64,000 nucleotides of DNA from Candidatus Obscuribacterales bacterium (lineage in GTDB: Bacteria > Cyanobacteriota > Vampirovibrionia > Obscuribacterales > Obscuribacteraceae), in assembly GCA_019752635.1 (NCBI GenBank), contig JAIELX010000015.1, forward strand, positions 48,299 through 112,298, given 5' to 3'. How positions within the stretch are numbered: the first letter of the stretch is position 1; the number at the start of each line of letters is the position of its first letter. The position numbers were made by a program, and so were the translations under genes. The notes beneath the pieces were generated by a model. The model saw nothing but the letters and a program-made list of their open reading frames with translations, did no database searches and had not been told where the DNA came from. Shown here piece by piece: positions 7,777 to 16,657 of the stretch.

Positions 7777-8864
7777 GTATCTCGGTCGAAGAGCCGACTG
7801 ACAAGAAACCACAAAATGAGTCCATTATAGGTTTCTTCGAACGCTGGTTAACGCTATGGGTCTTTCTTTGCATTGCCGCAGGAATATTTATTGGGCAGGT
7901 TTTACCAGAACCAGTAAAATTTATAGGGTCACTAGAAGTAGCCAGAGTCAATATTCCAGTTGGTTTCTTGATTTGGTTGATGATTGTTCCAATGCTTTTG
8001 AAGATTGACTTTAGCGCTCTTGGACAAGTGAAGCAACACTGGAAAGGAGTCGCTGTCACTCTGTTCATAAATTGGGCGGTCAAGCCCTTTTCTATGGCCT
8101 TCCTTGCTTACGTATTCATTCGAGTTTTGTTTGCTCCATACCTCCCTCACGATCAAATTGATAGCTACATAGCTGGCTTGATCTTGCTTGCTGCTGCGCC
8201 ATGTACAGCCATGGTCTTTGTCTGGAGCCAGCTAACAAAAGGCGATCCATACTTCACTCTTTCACAAGTAGCTGTCAACGACGCGATCATGATTTTTGCT
8301 TTTGCGCCTATCGTCGGACTTTTGTTGGGGCTCTCTTCCATAACGGTTCCTTGGGACACGTTGCTCATTTCCGTTGGTCTCTACATCGTGATACCGGTTG
8401 GGATTGCCCAGGCGTGGAGGGGTGCTTTGCTCAAGCAAGGACAAGAGGTATTCGACAAGACACTTAACTTTCTCCATCCTGTGTCGCTCTCAGCACTACT
8501 GACCACTCTGGTGCTTCTGTTTGCCTTTCAAGGCGAAGCCATTCTCAAACAGCCTCTTGTAATTGCGATGTTAGCGGTTCCTATTTTGATTCAAGTATTT
8601 TTCAATTCGTCGGTAGCATACTTGCTAAACAAGAAATTTGGCGTGGCGCATTGCGTGGCCGGACCATCTGCTTTGATCGGAGCCAGCAATTTCTTTGAAC
8701 TAGCTGTAGCTACAGCAATCAGTCTTTTCGGATTTCACTCTGGTGCAGCTCTTGCCACCGTAGTTGGTGTGCTAATCGAAGTTCCTGTCATGCTTGCCGT
8801 AGTGAAGATAGTGAACAGTAGCAAAGGTTGGTATGAGAAAGGCTTAGCAAAGAATCAATGTTAG
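7773..8864 (+). CDS. acr3: ACR3-family arsenite efflux permease
   Basis: Exports arsenite across the inner membrane, probably driven by the proton gradient. The protein has 363 residues and about ten membrane helices, the usual ACR3 size. The family hallmark AAAPCTAMVFVWSQLTKGD contains the essential Cys (C144), and GASNFFELAVA contains the conserved Glu (E309). IEVPVMLAVV near the end is also typical. Its ATG overlaps the preceding stop by four bases. It is the last gene of the operon; only a weak 5-bp stem (8864-8883) follows, so the terminator is unclear. Confidence 0.96.
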   Translation: MSISVEEPTDKKPQNESIIGFFERWLTLWVFLCIAAGIFIGQVLPEPVKFIGSLEVARVNIPVGFLIWLMIVPMLLKIDFSALGQVKQHWKGVAVTLFINWAVKPFSMAFLAYVFIRVLFAPYLPHDQIDSYIAGLILLAAAPCTAMVFVWSQLTKGDPYFTLSQVAVNDAIMIFAFAPIVGLLLGLSSITVPWDTLLISVGLYIVIPVGIAQAWRGALLKQGQEVFDKTLNFLHPVSLSALLTTLVLLFAFQGEAILKQPLVIAMLAVPILIQVFFNSSVAYLLNKKFGVAHCVAGPSALIGASNFFELAVATAISLFGFHSGAALATVVGVLIEVPVMLAVVKIVNSSKGWYEKGLAKNQC

Positions 8865-8945
8865 TTGCCTGAAACCGAGCAACCAAAAGCAGTCCTGTAA
8901 TTTACGAACAAAGAGAAGCCTCAAACACAAGTGTTGAGCTAGATT

Positions 8946-10730
8946 GTGGATCACGCATCGGGCCGTCTGGAGTCGGATTCTGAGTCGATCCCGCGTCCGA
9001 GTCTTCCCGGATCGCTGAAAGGTCCGCGAGCAAAGGGTGGACGGCTAAGAAGTGTTACGTTGAACAGACGAAGCAAGATGGACGTTGAGTCAGTCGTACT
9101 GGACCTGACGGCGATGCGGGTGGGGATTCTACCAGTGCGTTCTGGCGCCCTCGGGGCGATAATCGTCCCTGTTGGGAATCTGCTGATGGAACGAGACACC
9201 TACACTTTAACCACTTCGCCCGCCCTGGAAGAGTCTCGAGGCGTACTTCAGCGCGAAGCTGCGGTCTTGCTCGGTGGCGGGCTTGAGGGACTTTCGCGCG
9301 GCGCTGGTCAATCATTGACCGATCTGGGCAAATTCGCCAGTGACTTTTCGAAAGCGCCGATTACGACCACTGGCGAATACCTGCGGAACCATTGGTCTGA
9401 AGCCGCTGTCGCAGGAGCCATCGCCTTCGTGGCGCCGCGCAAACACTTTCACATGTTGTTGCTCGCGGCTTCTGGACGCGGCCTAGCCATGTCGACGTTC
9501 GATGGCATAGTTGGCGCCGCCGATACATCGCAGCCACTTGCCCAAGTTCGCGAGCGCTTCGCTGCGAGTATCGCCGGTGAGAGTCGCAGTTTGATTAACG
9601 CGCTACCAATGACAATAGCAGGTGGTGTTGGCGGACGCAGTTTGGCAAATGCTACGTTCGGAAAGAACCTTGGCGCTGTTGATTTGGCTACAGGGAAGGT
9701 CTCCTGGGGCGAAGTAAAAAACAACCTCTGGACGATGCGTGATCAGGTTTTGCCACCAGCAGTCAGGCTCGCTGTTGTGGATTTGGACGGCACTCTGATG
9801 TCGACGAGTCGCCATCTGTCGCTGGGAATTGAGAATGGCAACAAGGTTCTTGCTGCCGCGACCGGCTTAAGCGAAGAAACAGTTTCCGGACTGATGGCTG
9901 AACAGTTCGGTAAATTGAAATCGTTCACAAATCCGTGGACTGTCGAGATGGCGCTCGCGGAACGACTGAACGTAGGCAAACCTGGAAGCATGACTTACGA
10001 GCATTTTCGAACGCATGTCAGCGATCCGTACTGGAAAGTCTTCGACAATACTGTTACGCAAAACCTGAAACTATATGAGGGAGTGCATAGTACATTGGGG
10101 GCGCTCCGTCAAAAGGGCGTACCTGTGATACTTTGGTCGAACTCGCCGGCATCGGCTGTGATACCGCGCATACGTCCGCATGGCATTGATACTCAGATTA
10201 GTCGAGCGGTAATGTTGGAAAATGCAAAGCCCCCGAGCGGACTAGCACCGGAACTGTTGCAACATGGTGCAGAGCGTCTTGCTTCGTTTATGGGACGTGA
10301 GAATTCTGCGTTCACGACGCTGAGCCGCGATTTGGCGAAGCCAGCGCCGTCCTTCTTGAACGATGTCATGAAAGAGTCCAATCTGAGACCATCGCAAGTC
10401 ATGGTGATAGGAGACAGCCTCCAAAGCGACATGGGGCTCGCGCAACAAGCTGGAGCTCGTGGACTTTGGGCCAGATGGGCCGAAGTTGATGCCCGCTATG
10501 ATGCCTTGCTCAACAAAGTCACTAAAGGTCAGTTTCCGCCCGCTCCAAGTACCGGCGTACCCTATGAAGCCGAACTGTTTAGGTTCTCTGATTCGCTAAA
10601 GCACCTGCGCGCACCGCGTGACATAAGCGGGTTGCTTAGAAACAATCTTGGAGCGCCGCATTGGTTGACGCCGTTGGAGAGTTACGGGTTGGCCTTTCGC
10701 CCTGCCAGGCTTGATGATGTAAAACGTTAG
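8946..10730 (+). CDS. HAD-superfamily hydrolase with long N-terminal extension
   Basis: The C-terminal half is a HAD hydrolase. Motif I is VVDLDGTLMS (about residue 277), motif II LWSNSPAS (about 400), the Lys is in DLAKPAPSFL and motif III is VIGDSLQSDMGLAQQAG with ARGLW after it, as in phosphoglycolate phosphatase-like enzymes. Residues 1-270 are not HAD: a basic Ser/Arg-rich start, then Gly/Ala-rich helices (VLLGGGLEGLSRGAG, AAVAGAIAFVAP), possibly membrane-associated. Other proteins in this window (52.2 kb, 56.7 kb) have similar Gly/Ala-rich segments. The start is uncertain: GTG 8946 gives the full frame, but ATG 9078 is possible and neither has a strong Shine-Dalgarno sequence. The substrate cannot be told. 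It converges on the next gene with a two-base gap. Confidence 0.75.
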   Translation: MDHASGRLESDSESIPRPSLPGSLKGPRAKGGRLRSVTLNRRSKMDVESVVLDLTAMRVGILPVRSGALGAIIVPVGNLLMERDTYTLTTSPALEESRGVLQREAAVLLGGGLEGLSRGAGQSLTDLGKFASDFSKAPITTTGEYLRNHWSEAAVAGAIAFVAPRKHFHMLLLAASGRGLAMSTFDGIVGAADTSQPLAQVRERFAASIAGESRSLINALPMTIAGGVGGRSLANATFGKNLGAVDLATGKVSWGEVKNNLWTMRDQVLPPAVRLAVVDLDGTLMSTSRHLSLGIENGNKVLAAATGLSEETVSGLMAEQFGKLKSFTNPWTVEMALAERLNVGKPGSMTYEHFRTHVSDPYWKVFDNTVTQNLKLYEGVHSTLGALRQKGVPVILWSNSPASAVIPRIRPHGIDTQISRAVMLENAKPPSGLAPELLQHGAERLASFMGRENSAFTTLSRDLAKPAPSFLNDVMKESNLRPSQVMVIGDSLQSDMGLAQQAGARGLWARWAEVDARYDALLNKVTKGQFPPAPSTGVPYEAELFRFSDSLKHLRAPRDISGLLRNNLGAPHWLTPLESYGLAFRPARLDDVKR

Positions 10731-10732
10731 CG

Positions 10733-11620
10733 CTACTTCGTTTTTGTGAATTTGCTACCGCTCCAGGTATAGACTGCGCGCGTCTTTGATTTTTTCTTTT
10801 CTTCGAAGTTTTCCGTAGTGGTATCAATGATAAGCGAATTGGGCTTTCCACCTTTCATTGTCGGCAAAATGTAGTCGAAACCCGTGCCTCCCGTTTCGTT
10901 ACCGGCTTCACGCAACTCCATCAAATGCGTTACTTTGTCTCCGGTTACACCGACGAGAATATCACCATAGGGATAGTCGCATGCACCGTAATCGAAGGCG
11001 AACCTTGCAATCGTGGGGTTGCCGTTGAAGCCCTTCGTCGGAAATTTCAACGCTGTGACAGAGTATGAAAACACATGAGATTCAGGCAACTCAATCGGAC
11101 TGAACTTTGCTTCTGAAATTAGCTTTCCGTCTCTAACCAGAATGGCGCGCGATTGTTTTTCAGTCTTCGATGTGCCTGTGCCTTCTATCGTTAAAAGCAG
11201 CAATCCCGTTGGTCCAAGCGACAAGGCTGCTTTGCTCAGGTTACCGCCCCAGATATAGCCGGTCTTTGCGTCTTTCGTCTTCACCTGATACCACGAGTCC
11301 AGAAAGCCGTTTACACCTTGCGAAGCTTCGCTCTTTGATACTACGGTCAGTGGCGTCCCGGGAGGGAGCTTTGTCACTGCCGCGGCGCTGCTTTTAGGCG
11401 CACTTTTCAGCTCAGTAGACGGCAACACCGTGTAAGTTAGCTTGCCGGCCTTAATCTCTCCGTAAGAGGTCTGAAACTCGGTGGGAGCTTCTATCTGCGC
11501 AAACACCGGAGGAGGGTACAGAACCGGACCGGTGAGGCTTAGCCCCAGCACGGTTAACAATCGGAGCGGCCGCGACCCTGATGCGCGAAGGCTGATTCGG
11601 TTTGCGAGTGCGAATTGCAT
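10733..11620 (-). CDS. Exported protein with SH3b-like domain
   Basis: 295 residues. A signal peptide is visible (hydrophobic LLTVLGLSLTGPVLY, cleavage likely after VFA). Residues about 60-130 resemble a bacterial SH3 domain (LTYTVLPSTELKSAP, KLPPGTPLTVVSKSE, WYQVKTKDAKTGYIWGGNL), a module that often binds peptidoglycan peptides. The rest is beta-rich with a C-terminal WSGSKFTKTK. It is probably periplasmic or cell-wall associated. The role is unknown, and there is no operon partner. Confidence 0.65.
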   Translation of the reverse strand: MQFALANRISLRASGSRPLRLLTVLGLSLTGPVLYPPPVFAQIEAPTEFQTSYGEIKAGKLTYTVLPSTELKSAPKSSAAAVTKLPPGTPLTVVSKSEASQGVNGFLDSWYQVKTKDAKTGYIWGGNLSKAALSLGPTGLLLLTIEGTGTSKTEKQSRAILVRDGKLISEAKFSPIELPESHVFSYSVTALKFPTKGFNGNPTIARFAFDYGACDYPYGDILVGVTGDKVTHLMELREAGNETGGTGFDYILPTMKGGKPNSLIIDTTTENFEEKKKSKTRAVYTWSGSKFTKTK

Positions 11621-11793
11621 ACAAGACCCTTTCGTGGTTGCCTAATGATAGACCGAACAGGATTAATGATCCACTCGACGCCCTGCCCTTGGATTGTTCC
11701 GGATTACCGCCAACCTTCGGAATGCTTGCAGTGATTGAAATTGGGGGCGGCGGGCATAATCTTATGGGCTAAGATCCGAGTGTAAGCAGACCC

Positions 11794-13611
11794 GTGGACG
11801 AAATTCGCAGAGAAGAGGCTGTTTCCAGTTGCACCGAGAACTGCTCGCAGTGCGGTGGCGCCGGAGCCGGAGCAGAGTGCAAGTGCGCGAAATCGTGCGT
11901 GGCCGATCCTTGGATCGGGACAGTCCTGGACGACCGATATGAGATTCTGTCTCTCATAGATTCCGGTGGAATGAGCCATGTCTACCGGGCAAGGCACAAA
12001 TCGCTCAATATTGTGCGAGCGGTAAAGGTGCTGCGCAAAGATTCGCTTAGTGAGACCAGTTTGCGACGTTTCGAGAAAGAAGCCAAGACCGTAAGCAGCC
12101 TTGTTCATTCCAATCTTGTGGGTTGTGTCGATTTCGGTGTCACACGCGAAGGTGCACCATATGTGGTGATGGAATATGTCGATGGGCTGACGCTGTCGCA
12201 GATGCTACGAAGTGGTGTCGTGTTCGAACCGGCTCGAATAGTTGAATTGATGCTGCAAGTGTGCAGGGGACTTCACTTCGCACACAGGGCTTCCATTTTT
12301 CATCGAGACATCAAGCCGAGCAATTTAATTCTGGTCAGGGATTCGGACGGAAACGAAACCATTAAGATTCTCGATTTTGGCATTGCGAAAATTCAGGATG
12401 TGTCGGAGGAAAGCCAAAAGCTCACACGAACGGGAGAAATCTGTGGAAGCCCCGTTTACATGAGCCCGGAGCAAGGTCGCGGCATGGCAGTAGACGAACG
12501 AACTGACGTCTATTCCATGGGGTGCGTGATGTTCGAATTGCTGACCGGGAATCCGCCGTTTGTAGGCAATAATGCCATCGAAACCATTATGATGCACATC
12601 AACTGCCCTCCGGAATTGGGTGTGATGCGCGATGGTAAACGTGTGCCTGTCGGTTTGGAGTCGGTAGTATTGCGTTGTCTCGAGAAAGAAGTAGATATGC
12701 GGTATCGAACCGTTGAGGAGTTGGCTCGAGATCTTGAATCCATTCAGAAAGGAGAGTCCTTAGTTGGATTGCAAATCAGCCGCGCTCTGAGCAACAGTCG
12801 ATTGAACAGGATTCGGTTTGCTACCGTTGTAGTGTTGATGCTGGGCTGGGCGGGGTACTCTGTTTGGTCTTCTTACTTCGCGGAAAACTGGCGCGCCGAC
12901 CTTACTAAGGCCGACAGCCTTTACTATGATGTTGATAGCGCTGAGAAGTACCTACTCAATGCTTTGAAGCATTTGCCGAAAGATGATCAGATAGAGCGAA
13001 ATCGCGCTGCCATTTTTATGAGTTGGGGACGCCTCTGCGGGTCGAAGAATCGCATTGATCAGGCGAAGCAGTACTTTGAAAAGTCAAGGGAAGCCGCTGA
13101 GGCCTATCAGCGTTCTAGCAAGGGAAGAGGCGCTTCAACCTACTTGCCGCTGTTAGCGGACGCCTACCAGGGATTGGCGGCATGCGACCTGGCAAAGGGA
13201 AACTTGAAACAAGCCGAAATCGAAGCGAAAGAGGCTGTGCTGGTGCGCCAACGATCCTTTAACGTAAGTTTGGTCAATCGAATGCTTGATGCTCGACTCC
13301 TTGCACGTTCCTACGTGGTGCTTGGCGATGTTCAAGCCGGCATGGAGAAGAATGATGCCGCTCTTGAGTCCTATGCTGCGGCGGAGCAGATCGAGAAAGG
13401 ATACGACCAGGAGCAACTTCATCTATCCACGACTTTGGAGAAAGAAGGTATTGTCTATGCCAAGATTGGCAAGAAGGAAAAAGCGCGAGACCTGTATAAG
13501 CGTGCTATGAATATTCGCAAGTCTGTGCTTGGTGAGAGTCTGAATCATCCGGCTATCATGGAGTTGCAGGCAAGACTGGACGCTCTTGAAGGGAAGCCTT
13601 CACAGACGTAG
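11794..13611 (+). CDS. Hanks-type Ser/Thr protein kinase with N-terminal Cys cluster, membrane segment and TPRs
   Basis: Residues 48-320 form a protein kinase: glycine loop IDSGGMSHVYRA, ATP Lys K78 (AVKVL), catalytic loop HRDIKPSNL (D172), DFGIAK (D194) and activation segment GSPVYMSPEQ, so it should be active. In front lies a cluster of six Cys (13, 17, 20, 29, 31, 35; CTENCSQC and CKCAKSC) that could bind Zn. A membrane segment (about 345-363) is followed by a TPR-like tail (about 370-600: repeated Ala/Tyr helices, AAEQIEKGYDQ, ARDLYKRAMNIRKSVLGE), which would lie outside the cytoplasm. The start is GTG. The domain order suggests signal transfer between an outside protein-binding region and cytosolic targets, but the targets are unknown. 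Confidence 0.9.
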   Translation: MDEIRREEAVSSCTENCSQCGGAGAGAECKCAKSCVADPWIGTVLDDRYEILSLIDSGGMSHVYRARHKSLNIVRAVKVLRKDSLSETSLRRFEKEAKTVSSLVHSNLVGCVDFGVTREGAPYVVMEYVDGLTLSQMLRSGVVFEPARIVELMLQVCRGLHFAHRASIFHRDIKPSNLILVRDSDGNETIKILDFGIAKIQDVSEESQKLTRTGEICGSPVYMSPEQGRGMAVDERTDVYSMGCVMFELLTGNPPFVGNNAIETIMMHINCPPELGVMRDGKRVPVGLESVVLRCLEKEVDMRYRTVEELARDLESIQKGESLVGLQISRALSNSRLNRIRFATVVVLMLGWAGYSVWSSYFAENWRADLTKADSLYYDVDSAEKYLLNALKHLPKDDQIERNRAAIFMSWGRLCGSKNRIDQAKQYFEKSREAAEAYQRSSKGRGASTYLPLLADAYQGLAACDLAKGNLKQAEIEAKEAVLVRQRSFNVSLVNRMLDARLLARSYVVLGDVQAGMEKNDAALESYAAAEQIEKGYDQEQLHLSTTLEKEGIVYAKIGKKEKARDLYKRAMNIRKSVLGESLNHPAIMELQARLDALEGKPSQT

Positions 13612-13706
13612 TGGGTCGCAAGGACGCGGGTACCCCTACGCTTAAATCGCGAACTCATCTATTGTCGAGCAAGGGGCGGATGCTCTGTTACTGAGCGGCG
13701 TTGCCT

Positions 13707-14927
13707 TTACTTTGTGTCTGCGGGCGCGGCTTCCTTCTTCTCGTCGCTCGGAGCCTCGGTGTGCTTTACTGGTACCGCATCTGGTGCTTTAGGGCTCTCT
13801 GCTTCAACTAAAGGTTTCTCCTTCGCCACAGGAGTTTCTTCCTTGGGCTTCTTCTCTTCCGCGGAAGCTTCCTTGACCGGTGCTTTCTCGGTCTCTTTGG
13901 CGACAGGAGTCTCTTCCTTAACAGGTTTCGTCTCTTCGGCTACCGGTGTCTCCTTTACCTTCTTTTTCTTGGCTACAGGCGTTTCTTGCTTTTCGGGAGC
14001 AGCCGACTCTTTCGCAGGAGCCTTAGGTTCCTCTGCCGCCGGTTTCTTATCCTCAACAGCGGCTGGTTTAGGGTCAGCTTTTGGAGGCTCCGGCGGGGGG
14101 ACCGCCGGTGCAGTCGCCGCTGGCGTGGTGGTAGCCGGGGCAGTCGCAGCCGGTGTTGAAGATGGTGTTGCTGCCGCTGGTGCGGTTGTTGTCGAAGTAG
14201 TTGCTGCTTTCTTCTTTTTCTTCTTGAAGCCTTTGTTCGGTTGTACCGGACCGACCGCAACCGACCAAATGGTCATCTGGTGCGGGTGCCCTTGCTTGTC
14301 CTTTACTTTGATATTCATCTTCTCGCCGGCAGCTGGTGCAGTGTATTGCGCACCGCAAATCGTCAATACTTCGCCTGGATCGGCGAAGACCAGATCTTGC
14401 CAGCCCGGCTTGCGAGCAAAAACTCGGTCGGGTTTCCATGGCGAAATTTCCGCCAAGTTCGCTACTTGACTCCAATCAGCCAGTGGCGTGTAGGCCGACA
14501 CCGACCAAATGTCCACAGTGTCGCCGTTGTCCAACAATACTTGCTTGACTTCTTCGGCGGATGGATTCGACCAATACACTTTTCCTCCAAGAATTACCGG
14601 GTCTCCGGCTTTCACGAAGAGGAGCGTTGGACCGGCCTCTTTTCCTCGTCCATAGAAGGTCTGCGTGATCGTGGGATTGTAAGGAAAACTGGGGCGATTC
14701 TGGTACTTCAGTTGGTGGAAGCTCAATGATTCCGGGCGAGGAACCAACTTGGTCGGGTCCGCGTATTTGGAGGGATCGAAAGACTCCCAGTTTCGCGGGT
14801 CTGAGGCATCAGTTTCCGTTGCCTTGAGCAGCTGATTGCCCACTGCGGTTTGCATCGGCGTGCAAATGGAGATAGTGAAACCGACTAGTAAGACCGCCGC
14901 CCCGAAAGTAGACCACCGCTTTAGCAT
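13707..14927 (-). CDS. Exported protein with Lys/Ala/Pro-rich repetitive C-terminus
   Basis: About 406 residues. The start is placed at ATG 14927 (MLKRWSTFGAAVLLVGFTIS) because GGGAG lies eight bases upstream and a signal peptide follows; the open frame continues upstream to 15101 without such support. Residues 40-230 form a globular part rich in Trp, Asp and Pro (WESFDPSKYADP, DIWSVSAYTPLADWSQVA, TICGAQYTAPAAGEKM). From about 235 the protein is low complexity: six Lys, a Thr/Ala/Pro stretch, then charged repeats around ETPVAK/ETPVAE (four copies). Such tails are likely extended wall- or envelope-spanning linkers. The function is unknown. Confidence 0.7.
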   Translation of the reverse strand: MLKRWSTFGAAVLLVGFTISICTPMQTAVGNQLLKATETDASDPRNWESFDPSKYADPTKLVPRPESLSFHQLKYQNRPSFPYNPTITQTFYGRGKEAGPTLLFVKAGDPVILGGKVYWSNPSAEEVKQVLLDNGDTVDIWSVSAYTPLADWSQVANLAEISPWKPDRVFARKPGWQDLVFADPGEVLTICGAQYTAPAAGEKMNIKVKDKQGHPHQMTIWSVAVGPVQPNKGFKKKKKKAATTSTTTAPAAATPSSTPAATAPATTTPAATAPAVPPPEPPKADPKPAAVEDKKPAAEEPKAPAKESAAPEKQETPVAKKKKVKETPVAEETKPVKEETPVAKETEKAPVKEASAEEKKPKEETPVAKEKPLVEAESPKAPDAVPVKHTEAPSDEKKEAAPADTK

Positions 14928-15212
14928 TAATCGTTCTCCCGCAAGACTGGAATAGAATGGCTTGGCAGACCAGAGTCCTTCTGTCGGCCCGAAACTGTCT
15001 GTCATTATAACGAATACCCGCTTTTGAGCGTTCTCCGCTGCCCCCGTGCGCAACAAACCAGCATTTGTTACGCAGGTGACACTTCGAGTTAAAGTTCCCA
15101 TTTTATCGGAAAGACGGGGAGGGCTGTAGAACTGATCCGGCTAAAAAGGCGAAAGCTCGACCTCGGCGAAGTTCCGTGAAATTAGTACCGTATTTGGTGG
15201 CGGTAACGGTTC

Positions 15213-16334
15213 TCAGTCTGTTGATCTGTCGCCGAGCTCCAGCAACAGTTTGTGCATGCTCGCCAGCTCTTCTTCTCGCTTGGGGTCAAGATCTTCCGAC
15301 CAGTCAAGCAAACTATCAACGGTGGCAGCGCGAATAAAATCACTTTCAAGCAAAAGGTGATCGAGGTGATCCAACCAACGAATTGTTTGGTTTGCCGACT
15401 GTATGTTTTCTGTGATTTTGGTTACCGCTTCAGGATTTACGCAGTGGTCTTTGCTTGCCGCTAGAATCAGGATTGGAGTGCCCTTCTTAACTCCTCGCGC
15501 AAACTTGAGCGTCTTGTGCACGAAAGAGTCGCTAATCAGCAGCTCGCCTATTGTTAGCTCTTTTGCAACGAGCGGGTCTTTGATTAATTCTTCACCAACC
15601 TTGGGATTGCAAGACACCAGCTTTCTCATGAAGCCATTCAGGTTGACTTTTCCGTTGGGTTTGAGCACTCCCAGCAAGCCTTCGGCAACGTTTTCCGGGT
15701 ACACGTACATCAGAGCGTTGACACGAGCTGCCGGGCTGGAGAGCACTACTCCCGCTGTGAGCTCAGGCTTGTCCTCCGCTATTTTGAGAGCCATGGTGGC
15801 ACCAAGGCTTTCGCCAAGGATGGTGAGCGGCAAGTCGGGATATTTTCGTTTCATCCATGCCGCTAGCCTGCCAACGTCTTTAGCGCTTTTCTCATAGTTG
15901 ATTTTTTGTCGGCAATCGCCGTTCTCGCAATACTTATGAGTCTTATCCCGTCTGCATTTGCCGTAGCCGCGCATGTCCGGTGCCACCATATAGTAGCCTG
16001 TTGAGGCGGTGAACTTGCCTAGCAAACTGAAGCGACCACCGTGCAATGTCAGTCCGTGAATAGCCAGAACCATGCCTTTGGGTCTGCCGTTGCGCGGAGT
16101 CCATTCGTAGACTGGAAAGTGCAGCTCTGTTGTCGGCTCCCCGTCTTCAATCAGTTCGAATGATTCCGCTGCGGTTTCCGGTGCTGTTTTGGCGACGGTA
16201 CCCGCCGTTGACGCGGGTTGCGCCGTCTTCGATTCGTCAGCCGACCATGCGACCGGTAGCGCAACGAGAGATATGCTTAGTGTCACTGCAACCGAGAATA
16301 GTGTCCTTAAACCCGATATCGAGTTTGTTTTCAT
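15213..16334 (-). CDS. Exported alpha/beta hydrolase, monoacylglycerol-lipase-like
   Basis: About 373 residues. The N-terminal signal peptide (LFSVAVTLSISLVALPVAWS, cut near WSA) suggests a periplasmic enzyme. The alpha/beta-hydrolase core shows the oxyanion HG motif (LAIHGLTLHGGRF), the nucleophile elbow GESLGAT (S176), the acid Asp (LAASKDHCV) and the catalytic His (WLDHLDHLLLES). The pattern fits the lysophospholipase/monoacylglycerol lipase group (Hydrolase_4). A four-Cys insertion (GKCRRDKTHKYCENGDCRQ) after strand 4 is unusual and could form disulfides outside the cytoplasm. The start is ATG 16334, with GAGGGG upstream, rather than 16343 or 16370. Confidence 0.85.
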   Translation of the reverse strand: MKTNSISGLRTLFSVAVTLSISLVALPVAWSADESKTAQPASTAGTVAKTAPETAAESFELIEDGEPTTELHFPVYEWTPRNGRPKGMVLAIHGLTLHGGRFSLLGKFTASTGYYMVAPDMRGYGKCRRDKTHKYCENGDCRQKINYEKSAKDVGRLAAWMKRKYPDLPLTILGESLGATMALKIAEDKPELTAGVVLSSPAARVNALMYVYPENVAEGLLGVLKPNGKVNLNGFMRKLVSCNPKVGEELIKDPLVAKELTIGELLISDSFVHKTLKFARGVKKGTPILILAASKDHCVNPEAVTKITENIQSANQTIRWLDHLDHLLLESDFIRAATVDSLLDWSEDLDPKREEELASMHKLLLELGDRSTD

Positions 16335-16657
16335 TGCATACATAGCCCCTCTTGCAGTTTGTGGCGCCAAATACGATACGCGTGCTGATTCATATCATAA
16401 GCGGATCTTTATAGCAATTGCACGGGTATGGTCCGCGTCCTTGACCGTTTGAGACTTCCCGGGCGTTCCGACATCGAGAAATGACGTTCTTTATCATGGG
16501 AAAGTGACAAGCAAAATTGTTCTCCATGATTGTACGTATAGCATTGACAGGCTCCACGAGCCTTATTAGTATCTTGCTTGTTATGCCAATATTGCTTCTA
16601 TCGGATCTAACACGGGTCCGCAATTGGTAACGGCTGAATCATACTCGGGGCGGCTTA
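16335..16657. other. Divergent intergenic region
   Basis: Holds the promoters of the hydrolase (minus) and the ATP-grasp gene (plus). No ORF with a plausible product and no clear palindrome was found. Confidence 0.4.

Noticed and set aside
13714..14469. Plus-strand frame of 251 codons
   Set aside because: Antisense shadow of the low-complexity tail of the exported protein; Gly/Ser/Ala/Phe composition only.
14928..15101. 58-codon N-terminal extension of the Lys/Ala/Pro-rich exported protein
   Set aside because: It would bury the signal peptide; ATG 14927 has GGGAG at good distance.
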